Assembly: GCA_032988165.1 (NCBI GenBank)
Contig: JANTQF010000210.1
Location: forward strand, 1 to 60,720
Direction of reading: 5' to 3'
DNA: 60,720 nucleotides
Origin: Emmonsiellopsis sp. PD_33
Taxonomy: Eukaryota > Ascomycota > Eurotiomycetes > Onygenales > Ajellomycetaceae
In this document: one piece after another, positions 1 through 10,354 of the stretch
Position numbering within the stretch: position 1 is the first letter of the stretch
Layout: each line of letters begins with the position of its first letter
Position numbers and translations under genes: made by a program
The notes under the pieces: model-generated
Databases searched by the model: none
The model's input: the letters and a program-made list of their open reading frames with translations, nothing else
What the model was told of the DNA's origin: nothing

Positions 1-491
1 CACATGAGTGTACATTGCAATAGTAGTATTTTTGTATGTAAAACTGTGTACACGCTATTTTCTTTTCAGCCTAGTCATTTTTTCTCGGGTGTATTTAGCC
101 AAAGTACGGGTGTATTTAGCACACCCTGCTTTGTTCATCAACCGTATTTATATCTAGTAATAGCCAGCCTCAATCGTCTCCAGACGCCCAGCCCGCTGTG
201 GGTTCGCTCCCGCCGATGACGCACGCTGCTGTTTCATCGCGATGTGCTGGAGACTCAGGCCGATTTAATTAATTAAAACTGGAGTCGTGTCCCAGTCGTG
301 TCTGGCAATCCTGGAATCCTTGGATTATTTATTTACTGCTATTTAGATCACGTGATGCTGGATATTTAGAAAAAGAAATAAAAGAATAGTACTATTCAAC
401 AAACATCCATCTTTGATCTTTGTGCACTCTCTCCATATCTCAATATAAAACATACCTAGAGACTATTGATTCATTTTGATCTCCATCATCA
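1..491. other. intergenic, no gene seen
   Basis: Left edge of the window up to the 3' end of the NmrA-like gene. The only open frame (4-219) is short, has no recognisable motif and is probably chance. AT-rich stretches near 300-470 look like 3' flanking DNA. Nothing else is supported. Confidence 0.5.
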
Positions 492-1865
492 TCACTTCCA
501 TACCCCCTCCAGAAACTCCTCGATCCCCGTAAACCGATAGTCCGCAAACAACCTGCTCATCCCGTCCGTCGAGTCCCACGCCCCCTTGGCGCTGCTCACC
601 AGGATCCCAATAGCCACCCTCTTGAGCATCGCCGCCGCCTCGTCTGGGGGGATAGAGGTGTGCGTCGCCCCCAGCGACCAGGAGGTGTTGAGCGTTCCGG
701 CTTCGAGGTCGGCGAGGTGCACTTTGTCAACGGTGAAGGGGCCTCCTATATACTCATCAATGTTTGGTATAGGTAACTAGGGAAGCTAGGATAAGAAAAG
801 AAAAAAAAAGAATAGAAAGAAAAAGAAAGAAAAAACCCACCCCTAACCCTCTCCGCAACCTCCACCACCTCCCTCATCGTCACCCTATTCCCCACCACCC
901 CCCCCTCAACAGGCCATTTGCGCCCCTCCCCCTCATACTCTACCGCCCGCACCACCACGCCCGCCAGATCCGCCACCGTCGTCAGCGTCATGACCGCATC
1001 CTCGTGCCCGTGCACGAGCATCGCGCGCCGCTTCTCTACGTCAAAGACCGTCTGCAGCGGTAGCAGGTGTGTTGCCGTCTGGTGCGGGAAGGCGAGGTAG
1101 TCGAGGAAGATGCCCGGTTGGAAGAGGGTGTATTCGAGGACCTGTGATGTATAGGAATGGACAGGGTGAGTAAGGCGGGGGGTGGGTAAGTTAACGGGAA
1201 GGGGGGGGATCCGATCTGACCTCCTGGTCTTTATTAACCTCCTTTAGATACTCGCGGATCCGCTCCTTGCCGTCCGACCAGAGCAGAGCTGTTGTTCCTT
1301 TGCTGTTTATATATAGTTATATCTGTCAATTCACACGGTCATGCAGCGCAATAACTACACATATAATCATCACTCCGGAGCAAGATTGATCAACACTAAC
1401 CTCCCCCACTCACTCGGGGCAAACCTCTTCACCCCCGCCTGCACCGCCGCGTCGATCAGGTTCCGCTGCGCAATCTGCCCGGGGTCAGAAAGGAGCTGCA
1501 CGAACGAGAGCAGCGTGTGTGTTCCGCTCAGAGCGGCGGCTAGGCTGCTTTTGTCGTGGTAGTCGACGGTGCGCCAGGTGAGGGTTTCGTTTGCATTGTT
1601 GTTTGTTGAGGGGGGTTGCTGGGGGATAGGTAGTCAGTTACAGCTTGGGCGTGTATGGGAATAGGGAGGGTTAATTCCGATGTGAATTATTTACTTGACG
1701 GCTCAGGATGGTGATCTCGTGTTTGGTTTTTGAGCGAAGGAGGGCGTCGATGACTTCGCGGGCGACCTCTATGGGGGTTGATATAGATTAGTAGATAGTA
1801 TGTATAGGGGGGAAGGGATATATGTACGCACGCCCTGAACCGCCTGCGATGGCGATTTTGACCAT
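492..1865 (-). CDS. NmrA-like / isoflavone-reductase-type NAD(P)-binding protein
   Basis: Predicted as complement(join(492..745, 841..1141, 1221..1302, 1401..1618, 1695..1768, 1832..1865)), 320 aa. The ATG at 1865 opens with MVKIAIAGGSG, the glycine-rich dinucleotide-binding loop of an atypical SDR Rossmann fold. It is followed by VAREVIDALL, a strand ending ITILSRQ, and then RFAPSEWG, the conserved segment of the NmrA/isoflavone reductase family. The C-terminal half (LEYTLFQPGIFLDYL onward) is the usual substrate-side domain. Family members are either NAD(P)H-dependent reductases or redox-sensing regulators that lack catalysis, and the sequence does not decide which. The gene diverges from the Zn2Cys6 regulator at 2448, so the two may share control. 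All exon phases close without frameshift. The exact substrate is unknown. Confidence 0.85.
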
Positions 1866-1997
1866 GATGGATAACTATACACGCAGCGTCCGTAAGTTGG
1901 GAGGGTGATCTAGCTGTTAACTGAAGGAATCTGGGAAGAAGTATGGTAAAGATTGATTTATGTATTCGTATATCCAAAGTACAGCAGTCGTCGCCCC

Positions 1998-2007
1998 CTT
2001 TATATAC
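1998..2007 (-). promoter_or_regulatory. TATA-like box of the NmrA-like gene
   Basis: On the minus strand this reads GTATATAAAG, about 135 bp upstream of the ATG at 1865, a plausible TATA position for a fungal promoter. This is motif evidence only. Confidence 0.4.
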
Positions 2008-2096
2008 CCCCACCAGCAGCTGTAAATAACTAACAAATTAAGATCCTCTCGAATCCAACCCATTGGCAAGATTCCATGCGTACGACCAAGTTCTGA

Positions 2097-2256
2097 CCGC
2101 GGCGGAGATATAATCTCTCAAGTAAGCGAGTGTTCCAGTAAACGGGGGAGACAGTAACATCACCGGTCGATCCGCCGAATTCAATACCAATTGATTAATT
2201 AATAATAACTTGCTATGCTTGGTTAGTATCTAGAGTATTGTTCCGCCGCGGCGGAA
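2097..2256. promoter_or_regulatory. cluster of CGG/CCG inverted repeats in divergent promoter
   Basis: Three GC-rich sites lie in an otherwise AT-rich divergent promoter (1866-2447). They are CCGCGGCGG at 2097-2105, CGG-N5-CCG at 2164-2174, and a perfect 16-bp palindrome TTCCGCCGCGGCGGAA at 2241-2256. Zn(II)2Cys6 dimers typically bind paired CGG triplets, and the downstream gene at 2448 encodes such a protein, so autoregulation or control of the NmrA-like gene is a reasonable inference. No TATA box for the + gene was recognised. Confidence 0.45.
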
Positions 2257-2447
2257 GAAGAGATTATGTAACTAACTAGTTCTGAACTATTACTGCATCC
2301 ACATCCCCGTCAATACTAACCATCCACGCCAAATAGTAAATCAACAAAACCCCCCTCGCCCTTGACTCTTGACGTTCAGTATGTCCAACCCTGCCTATCT
2401 GGTAGTAATCATTAAGTTCAAATCGGTTACACTATCCCGCCGCTGAA

Positions 2448-4691
2448 ATGTCAGCGCCAAATATCCCATCCTCCGCGGCCGAGCCCACACCGCTCAAACG
2501 CCGCAAAGTCCGCAAAGGCACCCAGAGCTGCTGGGAATGCAAGCGGCGCAAGACCCGCTGTACATTTGCCGCACCGACGGAGACTGTCTGCGATGGGTGT
2601 CGGAGCCGGCGGACGAAATGCGTTGGGCAGGAGTTTGTGCATGAGGTGGGCGGGAGGATTGATAAGCGGAGGGGTGGGAGGGAGAGGGGGAGGACCAGGC
2701 GGGTAGAGGAGAGGGGTGATGGTGATGGTGTTGATTTCCGGGGGAGGGAGATTACGGATCTGATTGAGATGACTGGCAGTCTTGATGGAATATCCCGCGC
2801 TCTACTATCAGCATGGCCGGACGAGCACGATCTAGATCTAATTCTGACCATCCCTGTACATGTCTGGGAATCACTCCATGGCGTCGTGTGCATGCCATAC
2901 TCCCGATTCTCTTCCTACCGGACGGCCCAATCGTCGCGACAAATCCTGCGGCTGCCTCCCCCCGGCTCCCATCCAGTCCTCATAGCCAGGAGACTTCTGA
3001 TGCTAGGCGGCTTTTTACAAGCCGTGCCGCCATCCTCGGCCACAAGGCTTTCAGACACGAGTTCTGACTACCGCACCATCATGTCCCGCGCTGTCAATGC
3101 TGTGTCTAGGTTGGTGACGAGCAATGATGAACTGCTGGACTCACTTGAGGGCATCGAATGTGTCATGCTCGAAAGCATGTACGAGAATAACGCAGGCAAC
3201 CTCCGCCGCACCTGGCTGATAAACCGCAGAGCGATGGTCATGGCGCAGATGATGGGACTGCACACGGGCGCCTGTGTCAGTTCGTCGAGCATTGTCCTCG
3301 AAGCAGAGGCTCGGGACCGCATCGATCCCAATATCATGTGGTTCCGCATCGTCTGCACGGACCGGTACTTGTCATTAATGCTGGGTCTTCCTCAGGGGTC
3401 GCTTGAAAATGTCTTTGGCAGCCCACAAGCCCTGACATGTTGCACGGCTATAGAGCGCATGGAGCGCATAATGACGGTTGCCGGTGGACTCATCCTCCAG
3501 CGCAACAGCGCCCAGCGAACAGATCTCGCCGTAACGCGCAAGGTTGACACAATGCTCCAGCAGGCCGCAGCCCTGATGCCGCCTCAGTGGTGGCTAATGG
3601 CCACTGACACGCCTGGTATTCCCAGCAACGATGCGGAGGCATTCGACGACACGCTCCGCCTCGTAAATCAGTTCGCATACCGCCACCTTCTAGTCCAACT
3701 ACACCTACCATATCTCATGCCGCCCTCCTCAGTCCACCCAGGGTACGACTACAGTAAGATGACGGCTGCAAATACCAGCCGTGCAATCGTTGCCCATTTC
3801 GTATCCTTCCGTACCTCCACCGTAGCCACTGCATATTGTCGCGGCATCGATTTTGTCGCCTTCATCGCTAGCACGACACTTTGTCTCGCGCACATTGAAG
3901 CTCGTCGCCAACACATGGCTACCTCCGGTGGAGAAGGGGGAGTTACAGTTCTCCAATCGCTCCAGCATCAGCGCCTCTCTGACCGGGGACTGCTCGAACG
4001 CACGCTTGAGATAATGGATAAAATGGTTCGGGAAAGTCCCGATGCCATTGCGCAGAAGATCTCCAGTATCCTCAGACCGCTGCTGGCAATCGAGAAGAGT
4101 TCCGCGAGCGGTGTGCCGTATTATACCAGCGCAACCTTGGAGGACAACCAGCAGGAGCCTCCATCGAGCAGTAGTACAACCTTTGATACTATCCTGAATA
4201 TCCAAATCCCATACTTTGGAACCATCAAGATCGAGCATCTCCCTCCCCCTCCCCCTCCCCCCATCCCTTCCGAACCAACACAGCCCGCTCCCACAGCCTG
4301 GATCCAGAACAGCCCAATCCCACAATCAAGCAGTGGTGGAATTGTCGCTCTCTCCGGGCTAACCTCCTCACACGGGAGCCCACAAGGCCAAGGACACAGA
4401 GCATCATCCTCTAACCCCTTCCCAGCCGGATACGAAATCAGCACCACCCAGCCCGTGAACAATGACTGGCAGGAAGTGCCCTCGTACACCGACCAATCCT
4501 ACCCCTCCTGGTCCCACGATCCCGGACCGGTATCCGATCAAACTCCATCAGCAGAAGCAGCAACCTTTGCTACCAGTGACGCGCAGGACGCTCGTCTCCT
4601 CGTCCCTGGGCTTGCGGCGGATGTGGATGATTGGGCCCTGCAGGGTGTGGATATGGCTTTGTTTAGTAACCTGGTGTATGACGTAGGCTGA
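2448..4691 (+). CDS. Zn(II)2Cys6 fungal transcription factor
   Basis: Single open frame of 747 aa. The N-terminus carries a basic stretch and a binuclear zinc cluster with cysteines at residues 28, 31, 38, 48, 51 and 58 (C-x2-C-x6-C-x9-C-x2-C-x6-C). The middle region (about 150-500) resembles the fungal-specific regulatory domain, with MYENNAGNLRRTWLINRRA and MWFRIVCTDRYLSLMLGLP matching the helix that precedes the conserved DRxLSLxLG motif of the family. The C-terminal 200 residues are Pro/Ser/Gln-rich with a run of prolines near 600, which suggests a disordered activation region. The gene is a nuclear DNA-binding regulator with unknown target. It diverges from the NmrA-like gene, and the hAT transposon lies 148 bp past its stop. 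An unrecognised small intron cannot be excluded, but none is needed. Confidence 0.9.
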   Translation: MSAPNIPSSAAEPTPLKRRKVRKGTQSCWECKRRKTRCTFAAPTETVCDGCRSRRTKCVGQEFVHEVGGRIDKRRGGRERGRTRRVEERGDGDGVDFRGREITDLIEMTGSLDGISRALLSAWPDEHDLDLILTIPVHVWESLHGVVCMPYSRFSSYRTAQSSRQILRLPPPGSHPVLIARRLLMLGGFLQAVPPSSATRLSDTSSDYRTIMSRAVNAVSRLVTSNDELLDSLEGIECVMLESMYENNAGNLRRTWLINRRAMVMAQMMGLHTGACVSSSSIVLEAEARDRIDPNIMWFRIVCTDRYLSLMLGLPQGSLENVFGSPQALTCCTAIERMERIMTVAGGLILQRNSAQRTDLAVTRKVDTMLQQAAALMPPQWWLMATDTPGIPSNDAEAFDDTLRLVNQFAYRHLLVQLHLPYLMPPSSVHPGYDYSKMTAANTSRAIVAHFVSFRTSTVATAYCRGIDFVAFIASTTLCLAHIEARRQHMATSGGEGGVTVLQSLQHQRLSDRGLLERTLEIMDKMVRESPDAIAQKISSILRPLLAIEKSSASGVPYYTSATLEDNQQEPPSSSSTTFDTILNIQIPYFGTIKIEHLPPPPPPPIPSEPTQPAPTAWIQNSPIPQSSSGGIVALSGLTSSHGSPQGQGHRASSSNPFPAGYEISTTQPVNNDWQEVPSYTDQSYPSWSHDPGPVSDQTPSAEAATFATSDAQDARLLVPGLAADVDDWALQGVDMALFSNLVYDVG

Positions 4692-4831
4692 TGGGGTTGT
4701 GTTGTGGGAGGGTAATATAAGAGAGTTTTTGACAAGGCAGTATTATGCCTTTAAGATCAATTCTTAAAGGCCAGTGGCTCTATGTTCAATACCCCCTTGA
4801 GAATCACCATGGAATCAGGGATGGTAGTTTC
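4692..4831. other. 3' flank of regulator up to transposon target site
   Basis: About 140 bp of ordinary-composition sequence between the regulator's stop and the hAT target-site duplication, presumably holding the polyadenylation region. There is a short inverted stretch around 4746-4772 (CCTTTAAGA / TTCTTAAAGG) that could form a hairpin. Confidence 0.4.
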
Positions 4832-4839
4832 TAGATGAT
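4832..4839 (+). repeat. 8-bp target-site duplication, left copy
   Basis: TAGATGAT directly precedes the left inverted end and is repeated exactly at 10377-10384 after the right end. Eight-bp duplications are characteristic of hAT transposition. Confidence 0.9.
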
Positions 4840-4861
4840 TAGACTGGCCGCTGGGACCATG
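4840..4861 (+). repeat. hAT left terminal inverted repeat
   Basis: A 22-bp repeat starting TAGACTGGCCGCTGGGACCA. It is the exact reverse complement of 10355-10376 and is immediately preceded by the target duplication. Confidence 0.93.
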
Positions 4862-5174
4862 AATTTTCATGCATGTTTAGTTTGGTTTGGTTTGGTTTCA
4901 GTCCCATATGTGGAATAAAACATGACCCCAAGAATTTAGAACATATTTAATGACTTAATTATAAATTATATGTAGGTAAATGGACTAAATGAGTAGGTTT
5001 GAAGCATGAAAAATGACCTCTTTTAAGAAATAAAGCATGTAAAATGACTAAGGGAAGTGTGATAGAAATAGGACCAGGTATGACCAGAATTTCAGTACTA
5101 GTTTGGTCCCAGAATGATTATGTAATAAGGTAACAATATTTGGTAATGCTCACAAGCAAAGAAGGCTCAAATCA

Positions 5175-7534
5175 TTAACATTAACTTACAAGTATATCCT
5201 CCTCCTTGGTTATGATCTCCTTGTGGGAACTATCTGTAATCTCCCTCTCTCTATCATGCTTCATAATCATCATCTTCTTGATTGTGTCCCCATGTAATTG
5301 ACCTTAATGATAGTGGTATATATCATAGCTTGAATTGAATTTCCATTCCATTCCCACACCAGCCAGGGGTATTGTCAGAACATCTTGAGCCATTTTTGCA
5401 ACTGTAGGGTAGGTATGTGTGATCACAGCTCACACCTCAAGGATTCCCTTATCCTTAATGATGGTCACACCATCATGAAGGTAGCAATCAAACTCAGTTG
5501 TGCAAGATGCTAGTCTAGCCTTCTTTCAACTGGCAATTAATGTATTAAGGTCCTATGCATACCTAGGGATTAGCATAACTATACCTGTTTGCCTGATCCA
5601 GCATTACCAAAAAGCATTATCTACCTGGAAATTATCATCCACCATATCCACATCATCAAGGGGTTTGACATCCAGAGGTTCATACTGGCAATAGTGCTTG
5701 TTGTAGAATGACTTGGCAATATCAATGTATATCTGATGCTCTTCCTTTATCCAGTCTTCATCAGAGTATGCATTTGATCAGAGAGATGGATCCAGTACAG
5801 CTACAACAGCATAGAAATCTGCAAATCACTGATCTGTCTTGCTGTAATAAATGGAGAGCTTTGCCTTTGCTGCCTCAATAGCCCTATGTATAGCTTGATT
5901 CCATCCAGTAGCACCATAACTCTTTGCCAACTAAGTATCAAGGTGGTTAAATAGATAATTATACACCTACCATGCCTGGGCCAACATAGGTGTCCATGTC
6001 CATGAAACCACCTTGGTCATTATATAGAAGGGATAGAGTAAACCAATGACATATTGTAGCTGGGTCCATTCTGGTCCTAAAAGCTTCAAGGATTGAATCT
6101 TTTCCCTTCCAGAGTCATCTACCCAGTGATCAATTGAATCCTGAAGCCAAAGTGCTCAAACTGCCATTTCATATGTTGAACTCCATCAGGTCTTAACATT
6201 CTATATCATCTTAAGGGGTGTAGTCAAGGTAGGGGTTATTGTATGTTGGGTCTTGAAGAATCATTGCTCCTGTTTTGGTGAGGTACTGATTGCAATGGCA
6301 ATATGGTGAATCTAATATACATCATGATTAGCATTTATTCTCTTCAAATAGAGCAGGAGTGTGACCAAATATTATTACCTTATGAAGTGTCAAGGAGAAT
6401 GTAACATTCTCATCCATGTGGATATCCCTCTCATTAAATGAGCTGACTATCATATTGTGTTCTGCCTCAATGTGAAGTTCACTGACCAGTGCCTGCACTA
6501 CCAGTTGAATAACATGAGCAATGCATGGGATATGGCCCTGATCTCCATCCTATTGATATTCAACCAATCTCTCCTCCAAGCTTCATATCATTGTTGAATT
6601 GTTTTTTGCATTATCAGTAGTAATAGCAAGTAGATTTGATGAAATATCCCAGTGGTCATTTTGAATGACATTATGCAGAATTTCTGCCAGGTAGTCCCCA
6701 GTATGACTTCAGATTAAGGCCTCAAAACCAATCAGTTGCTTCTTGTACTCCCATTGATCATTGATGAAGTAGCAGACAACCCCTAGAAATGCCAGGTTAT
6801 TTGTACTTGTCCATGCATCTACAGCTAGGGATATTTTTCTCTGCTGCTTCAGCTCCAGGCCTAGATCTTCCATGTCCTTAGTATAGTGTTGATTGAGGTT
6901 GTCTCACAGACTTGTTTGATGGGGGATTTCTGTTGGAGGTTTTAGCATCTGCAGTAGGACTCAGAATTTGGTGTTTTCAATTGATTGGAGTAAAAGGTTC
7001 AGGGAGATACAGGCACAGAGTATTTATTCATGAAAGGCCTCAGGTGTGCAGGGTGGAAGGTCTGCAGCAATAAACTCTAGTTGTGGTCATTTCTTCATTG
7101 TTTTCTAAAGAAATCATCTCATTAGTGTTACCCAAAAGCATTACCTAGGGGAGGGATAATATAGATCTCACCAGTCCTTCTAGAACATTGCCATTCCTTG
7201 ATTTTTGATTCTGGCTGCATCCAACTGACTTGAGATGTCAGGTAATCCCACCAGGACCATGTCCACTCTATGATGGATGAGTCTGAATGGCATCACAATG
7301 CTTGCAACAAAGAAATGGCTGTTCAGTTTCTTTCTCAGCTACCTGTTGAAAGGAATCCCATTGATCTGAGCATTATTAATGGGAAGGTTTTCAGAGCTTT
7401 CACTTTATTGGGTTGGATATATAGTAATTTGTGGTGGACTACCAGGACTAGAATAGTAGGGCATGTGCATCTTCATAGATAATATATCTCTTCCCCTCAA
7501 TAGTAATCTCAGGAAGTTTGGTAGATTCAGCCAT
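5175..7534 (-). pseudogene. hAT-family transposase, decayed
   Basis: On the minus strand, family motifs appear in the expected order. KISLAVDAWTST (near 6830) is the first catalytic Asp region. It is followed by FLGVVCYFINDQWEYKKQ, then AITTDNAKNNSTM (near 6610) with the second Asp. The block GHIPCIAHVIQLVVQALV (near 6520) is a hallmark of fungal hAT proteins. The C-terminal dimerisation block reads KMAQDVLTIPLAGVG (near 5370), matching the usual PISGVGVERLFN region. A probable start is MAESTKLPEITIEGK at 7534. Numerous in-frame stops interrupt the frame, most of them explicable as CAG/CAA/CGA/TGG changed to stop codons. The normal role is excision and integration using the terminal repeats. 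Intron positions were not resolved because of the decay. Confidence 0.85.
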
Positions 7535-8034
7535 TTGAGATAATAGGGGAGGGAGTGGTATGATAATAAGATAAGTATGATAATTCAGAGTTATTCTACT
7601 ATGTGACTGGGAGAAGAAAACTCTAACCATGCTAGTGCACATGAGGAGGCTGCCTATCTCAAATTCCTTCAATGAGGAGAATAGAAATAATTAATCCCAG
7701 ATATTAATATAGGAATGACATTAATCTCATTAAATATAGCAGAAATATCATTATATTGTTACTGAAAAGCATTACCTTTAAAGCTTAGAGATTTATTTGA
7801 TATAATAAAAGAATAAGATGCTGTTAATATATATATATATGGGATCTCATTGAAAGCATTGAGAAATATATATATATTTTGATGAGTACTGCTGGTTTTC
7901 TACTGTAGCAATTCTAATTAGAAAATAAGGGTAATAAAATTCAATTCAACCAATCATATTGTCTTATCCTCCCCCCTATCTCCACTCTACTATACTAAAA
8001 GAGAAAAATTTAAAAAAACTCCTCCTCTTTCTTC

Positions 8035-8158
8035 TCATCCTCCTCCTCCTCCTCATCCTCCTCCTCCTCCTCATCCTCCTCCTCCCCTTCTTTCTTCACC
8101 TCTCCATCCTCAACAATTCACTCCTCCTCCTCCTCCTCATCCTCCTCCTCCTCCTCAT
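8035..8158 (+). repeat. (TCC)n / (GAGGAG)n trinucleotide-rich tract
   Basis: A strand-asymmetric run of CCTCCTCCTCAT units. The part from 8121 to 8158 is the coding complement of the acidic tail of the minus-strand cargo gene, and the rest lies just past its stop. The long leucine-rich plus-strand frame over it is an artefact of the repeat. Confidence 0.7.
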
Positions 8159-8870
8159 TGGAGGTGAGGACAACCTCAAACTTATTCTCTAGCATCTTCT
8201 CTGGCAGAGGCAGCTCCTCACAACAGGCCAGATCAACCTGAGCATCAAAATCAGCTATCTCCTGATCAGCCACATCAGCATCAACCTCAGCAGCAAGGAG
8301 ATTGGCCTGGCCAGAGAGCAGTGCAGCCTCTTCAATGTCCTGGATCATCATGCACATGTGGAAGGTGAAGAGGTCCTTAATCCCCTTCTCATTGTGAACC
8401 TACTAATTCATTCAATTAGATTAGAAGAGTATTACCAAAGAGTGTGACTAGAACTCTTACCTGCTTGGGCTTTTTAGCCTCACACTCCAGGATTCCCTTG
8501 ACCTACTCCTGGCAGCATTTCTTCCCAGCAGCCTTCTTCATGGCCTTCTCCCACTCCACCTTCACCTCATATCATTCTCAAGAGCACTCTTGATCCCAAC
8601 ACTTCTGCATCAGCTGCTCCACCACCTCCTTCTCCAATTCCTCACACCCAGCCTCATCAGCCTCATTCCTAGCACAGATTAGCTGAATTCATATACAAGC
8701 ATTACCATAAATCATTACCATTCATTTCCCTCACACAGCTTCTTCAGTGTGACATGGCACACCTTGCAGTTAGCTTCACCCCATTTGAATGCTTCCTTCT
8801 CAGGCCCCTCAAGCTGGTAGCAACACTCATGGGCCTTAGTCATGCAGATCTTGGAGGCAGGTGAAGACAT
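8118..8870 (-). pseudogene. transposon cargo protein with acidic C-terminal tail
   Basis: Reconstructed as complement(join(8118..8399, 8461..8668, 8719..8870)). The exon lengths give 213 codons plus stop and keep phase across two introns with GTAATG and GTAAGA donors. The protein starts MSSPASKICMTKAHECC, is rich in Cys, Lys and Glu (KWGEANCKVCHVTLKKLCEGNEW), continues with charged helical segments and ends with an acidic run (EEEEEDEEEEEE). Exon 2 has three in-frame stops (two TGA, one TAG), each one transition from CGA or CAG. I recognise no family. Acidic tails are common in histone chaperones and nuclear proteins, and an H3-like gene sits 436 bp away, so a chaperone or partner role is possible. 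That is inference only. It lies inside the hAT element and has the same CpG-poor composition. Confidence 0.6.
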
Positions 8871-9305
8871 GACTGGTAGTGGTAGTGAGAGAAAGCAACA
8901 ATTATGATAGTGGGATAGGGATATCAAAAGAGGAGAGGTGGGATAGTGGTAGGAAAAGAAGGGAAGAAAGAGAAGAAGAGGAGGAAAAACAAAAAGGTAG
9001 GGAGAATTTCTCTAATCTAAAAGCAGGTTGTTTACATTTGATGTGTCTATATTTAATATTCTTTGTATGGCATTGCCAGGCAATTTATATCAGGGATAGA
9101 CCTAGGTGATGGTTACAGGTTGCTAGGGTAGCTGATTGGAGTTGAAATTTCAATAACATTTCTTTTTTTTCCCCTCCTCTTCCCCTCTCTCTTCTTCTTT
9201 TCTCTATCTATTCTATTCCTCCTCTCCCACCATCCCAATCAGCCATGTCTCTATCTCCCCTGCCCTTTATCCAAACATGTTGATACCCCCTCCCCCAATT
9301 CAAAA

Positions 9306-9908
9306 ATGCCAAAGTACACCCCCCTCCCCCACCAAGTAGTGATGAAAAATAGTGCACCCAGTTGCAAAGCAGCCTATGAGGCACACATTACTGAGTGGGA
9401 GGCCAAGTAGGATCAATACCATGCTGAGCTCCCCAATGCCTCAAGAAACTACTGGGTCAAACACAATCCCAAGCCCCACCACTACCACAATAAGAACAGT
9501 AAGTCATGGTCACACTTTTCAGTAACACTCAGCAGCTCATTCAGGTCAATAGAGTGGATTCAGGAGGTCTAGTTCTATCAGAAATCTGGGGAGCTCATTT
9601 TCACCAAGGCTGTGATGGCACATCTGATCCACAAGATTAATGGTGGGAAGCATCACTTCCAGCACTCCACCCTTGATGCCATCCAGTTGGCAGTGGAAAC
9701 AGCTCTCACCACCCTTTTCAAGTGTAAGTTAACTACTCTACTAAGTCTACTAAATATGTATACTGATTATATTATGAATATAGGTAGAGTTAAAATGATG
9801 GTGCATGGGAAGCAGTTGACTTTCAGGGTCAAGAATATGCAGTTGGTGAGGGAGGTGGCAGATGCAATTAGGTTGGAGTACTTTGAGCAGACTGCCCCCA
9901 AGGTTTAA
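9306..9908 (+). pseudogene. histone H3-like histone-fold gene carried by hAT element
   Basis: Model join(9306..9723, 9784..9908), 180 codons plus stop, with a 60-nt intron (GTAAGT donor, CTGAT branch site, TATAG acceptor). The C-terminal half follows canonical H3 helix by helix. IQEV-x-FYQKSGEL matches the alpha-N segment (EIRRYQKSTEL). HFQHSTLDAIQLA matches alpha-2 start (RFQSSAVMALQEA), and ETALTTLFK continues alpha-2. VHGKQLTF matches loop 2 (IHAKRVTI), and KNMQLVREV matches alpha-3 (KDIQLARRI). The segment across the splice has exactly the H3 spacing. Loop 1 is about three residues shorter than in H3, the opposite of CENP-A's longer loop. The N-terminal 85 residues are not an H3 tail: no ARTKQ or STGGK is present. 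In-frame TAG codons at 35 and 89 (9408 and 9570) could each be a CAG-to-TAG change, so this copy is inactive. It would be nuclear if active. Function and origin are unknown; capture of a host H3 gene is one possibility. Confidence 0.75.
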
Positions 9909-10354
9909 GAGGGTTTTTTAATGTTTTTGTGTGTTTTTAGTTTTTTAGTTTTTTTAGTTTAGGGTTGGGGCTGGGGCCTTCAGGCAATGAAAAGTAACAA
10001 TATTTGGTAACACTCACTGGTGCAAATCTCCCAATTTGAAATTATTGTATGGTGTGTGGCAGGGCTGCTACTGGCTTGGCACCATTAGTAACACACATGA
10101 TTATGATTAGGTAATATTGTGGTATTCCTGATCCTGTTTGGTCCCATATATAGATAATGGGACCAAACAGGACCAGGACTGAAAAGATAGATATATAACA
10201 TGATTTATGAGTAAAATATTCCTTTATAACATGATCCTGAACTAATTTATCTATACTATAACATGATATAGTATCTATATTAAAGTGATTTTACATAAAA
10301 AGGGACTAATATATTAAGTAAAATGATAAGGGTATACTTTAATCCTGGTCCCAA

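Noticed and set aside
7959..8192. Leucine-rich 77-aa plus-strand frame
   Set aside because: It is the antisense of a GAG/GAGGAT repeat that encodes the acidic tail of the minus-strand gene.
9306..9908. Interpretation of the H3-like gene as centromeric CENP-A
   Set aside because: CENP-A has a longer loop 1, whereas this protein is about three residues shorter there and lies inside a transposon.
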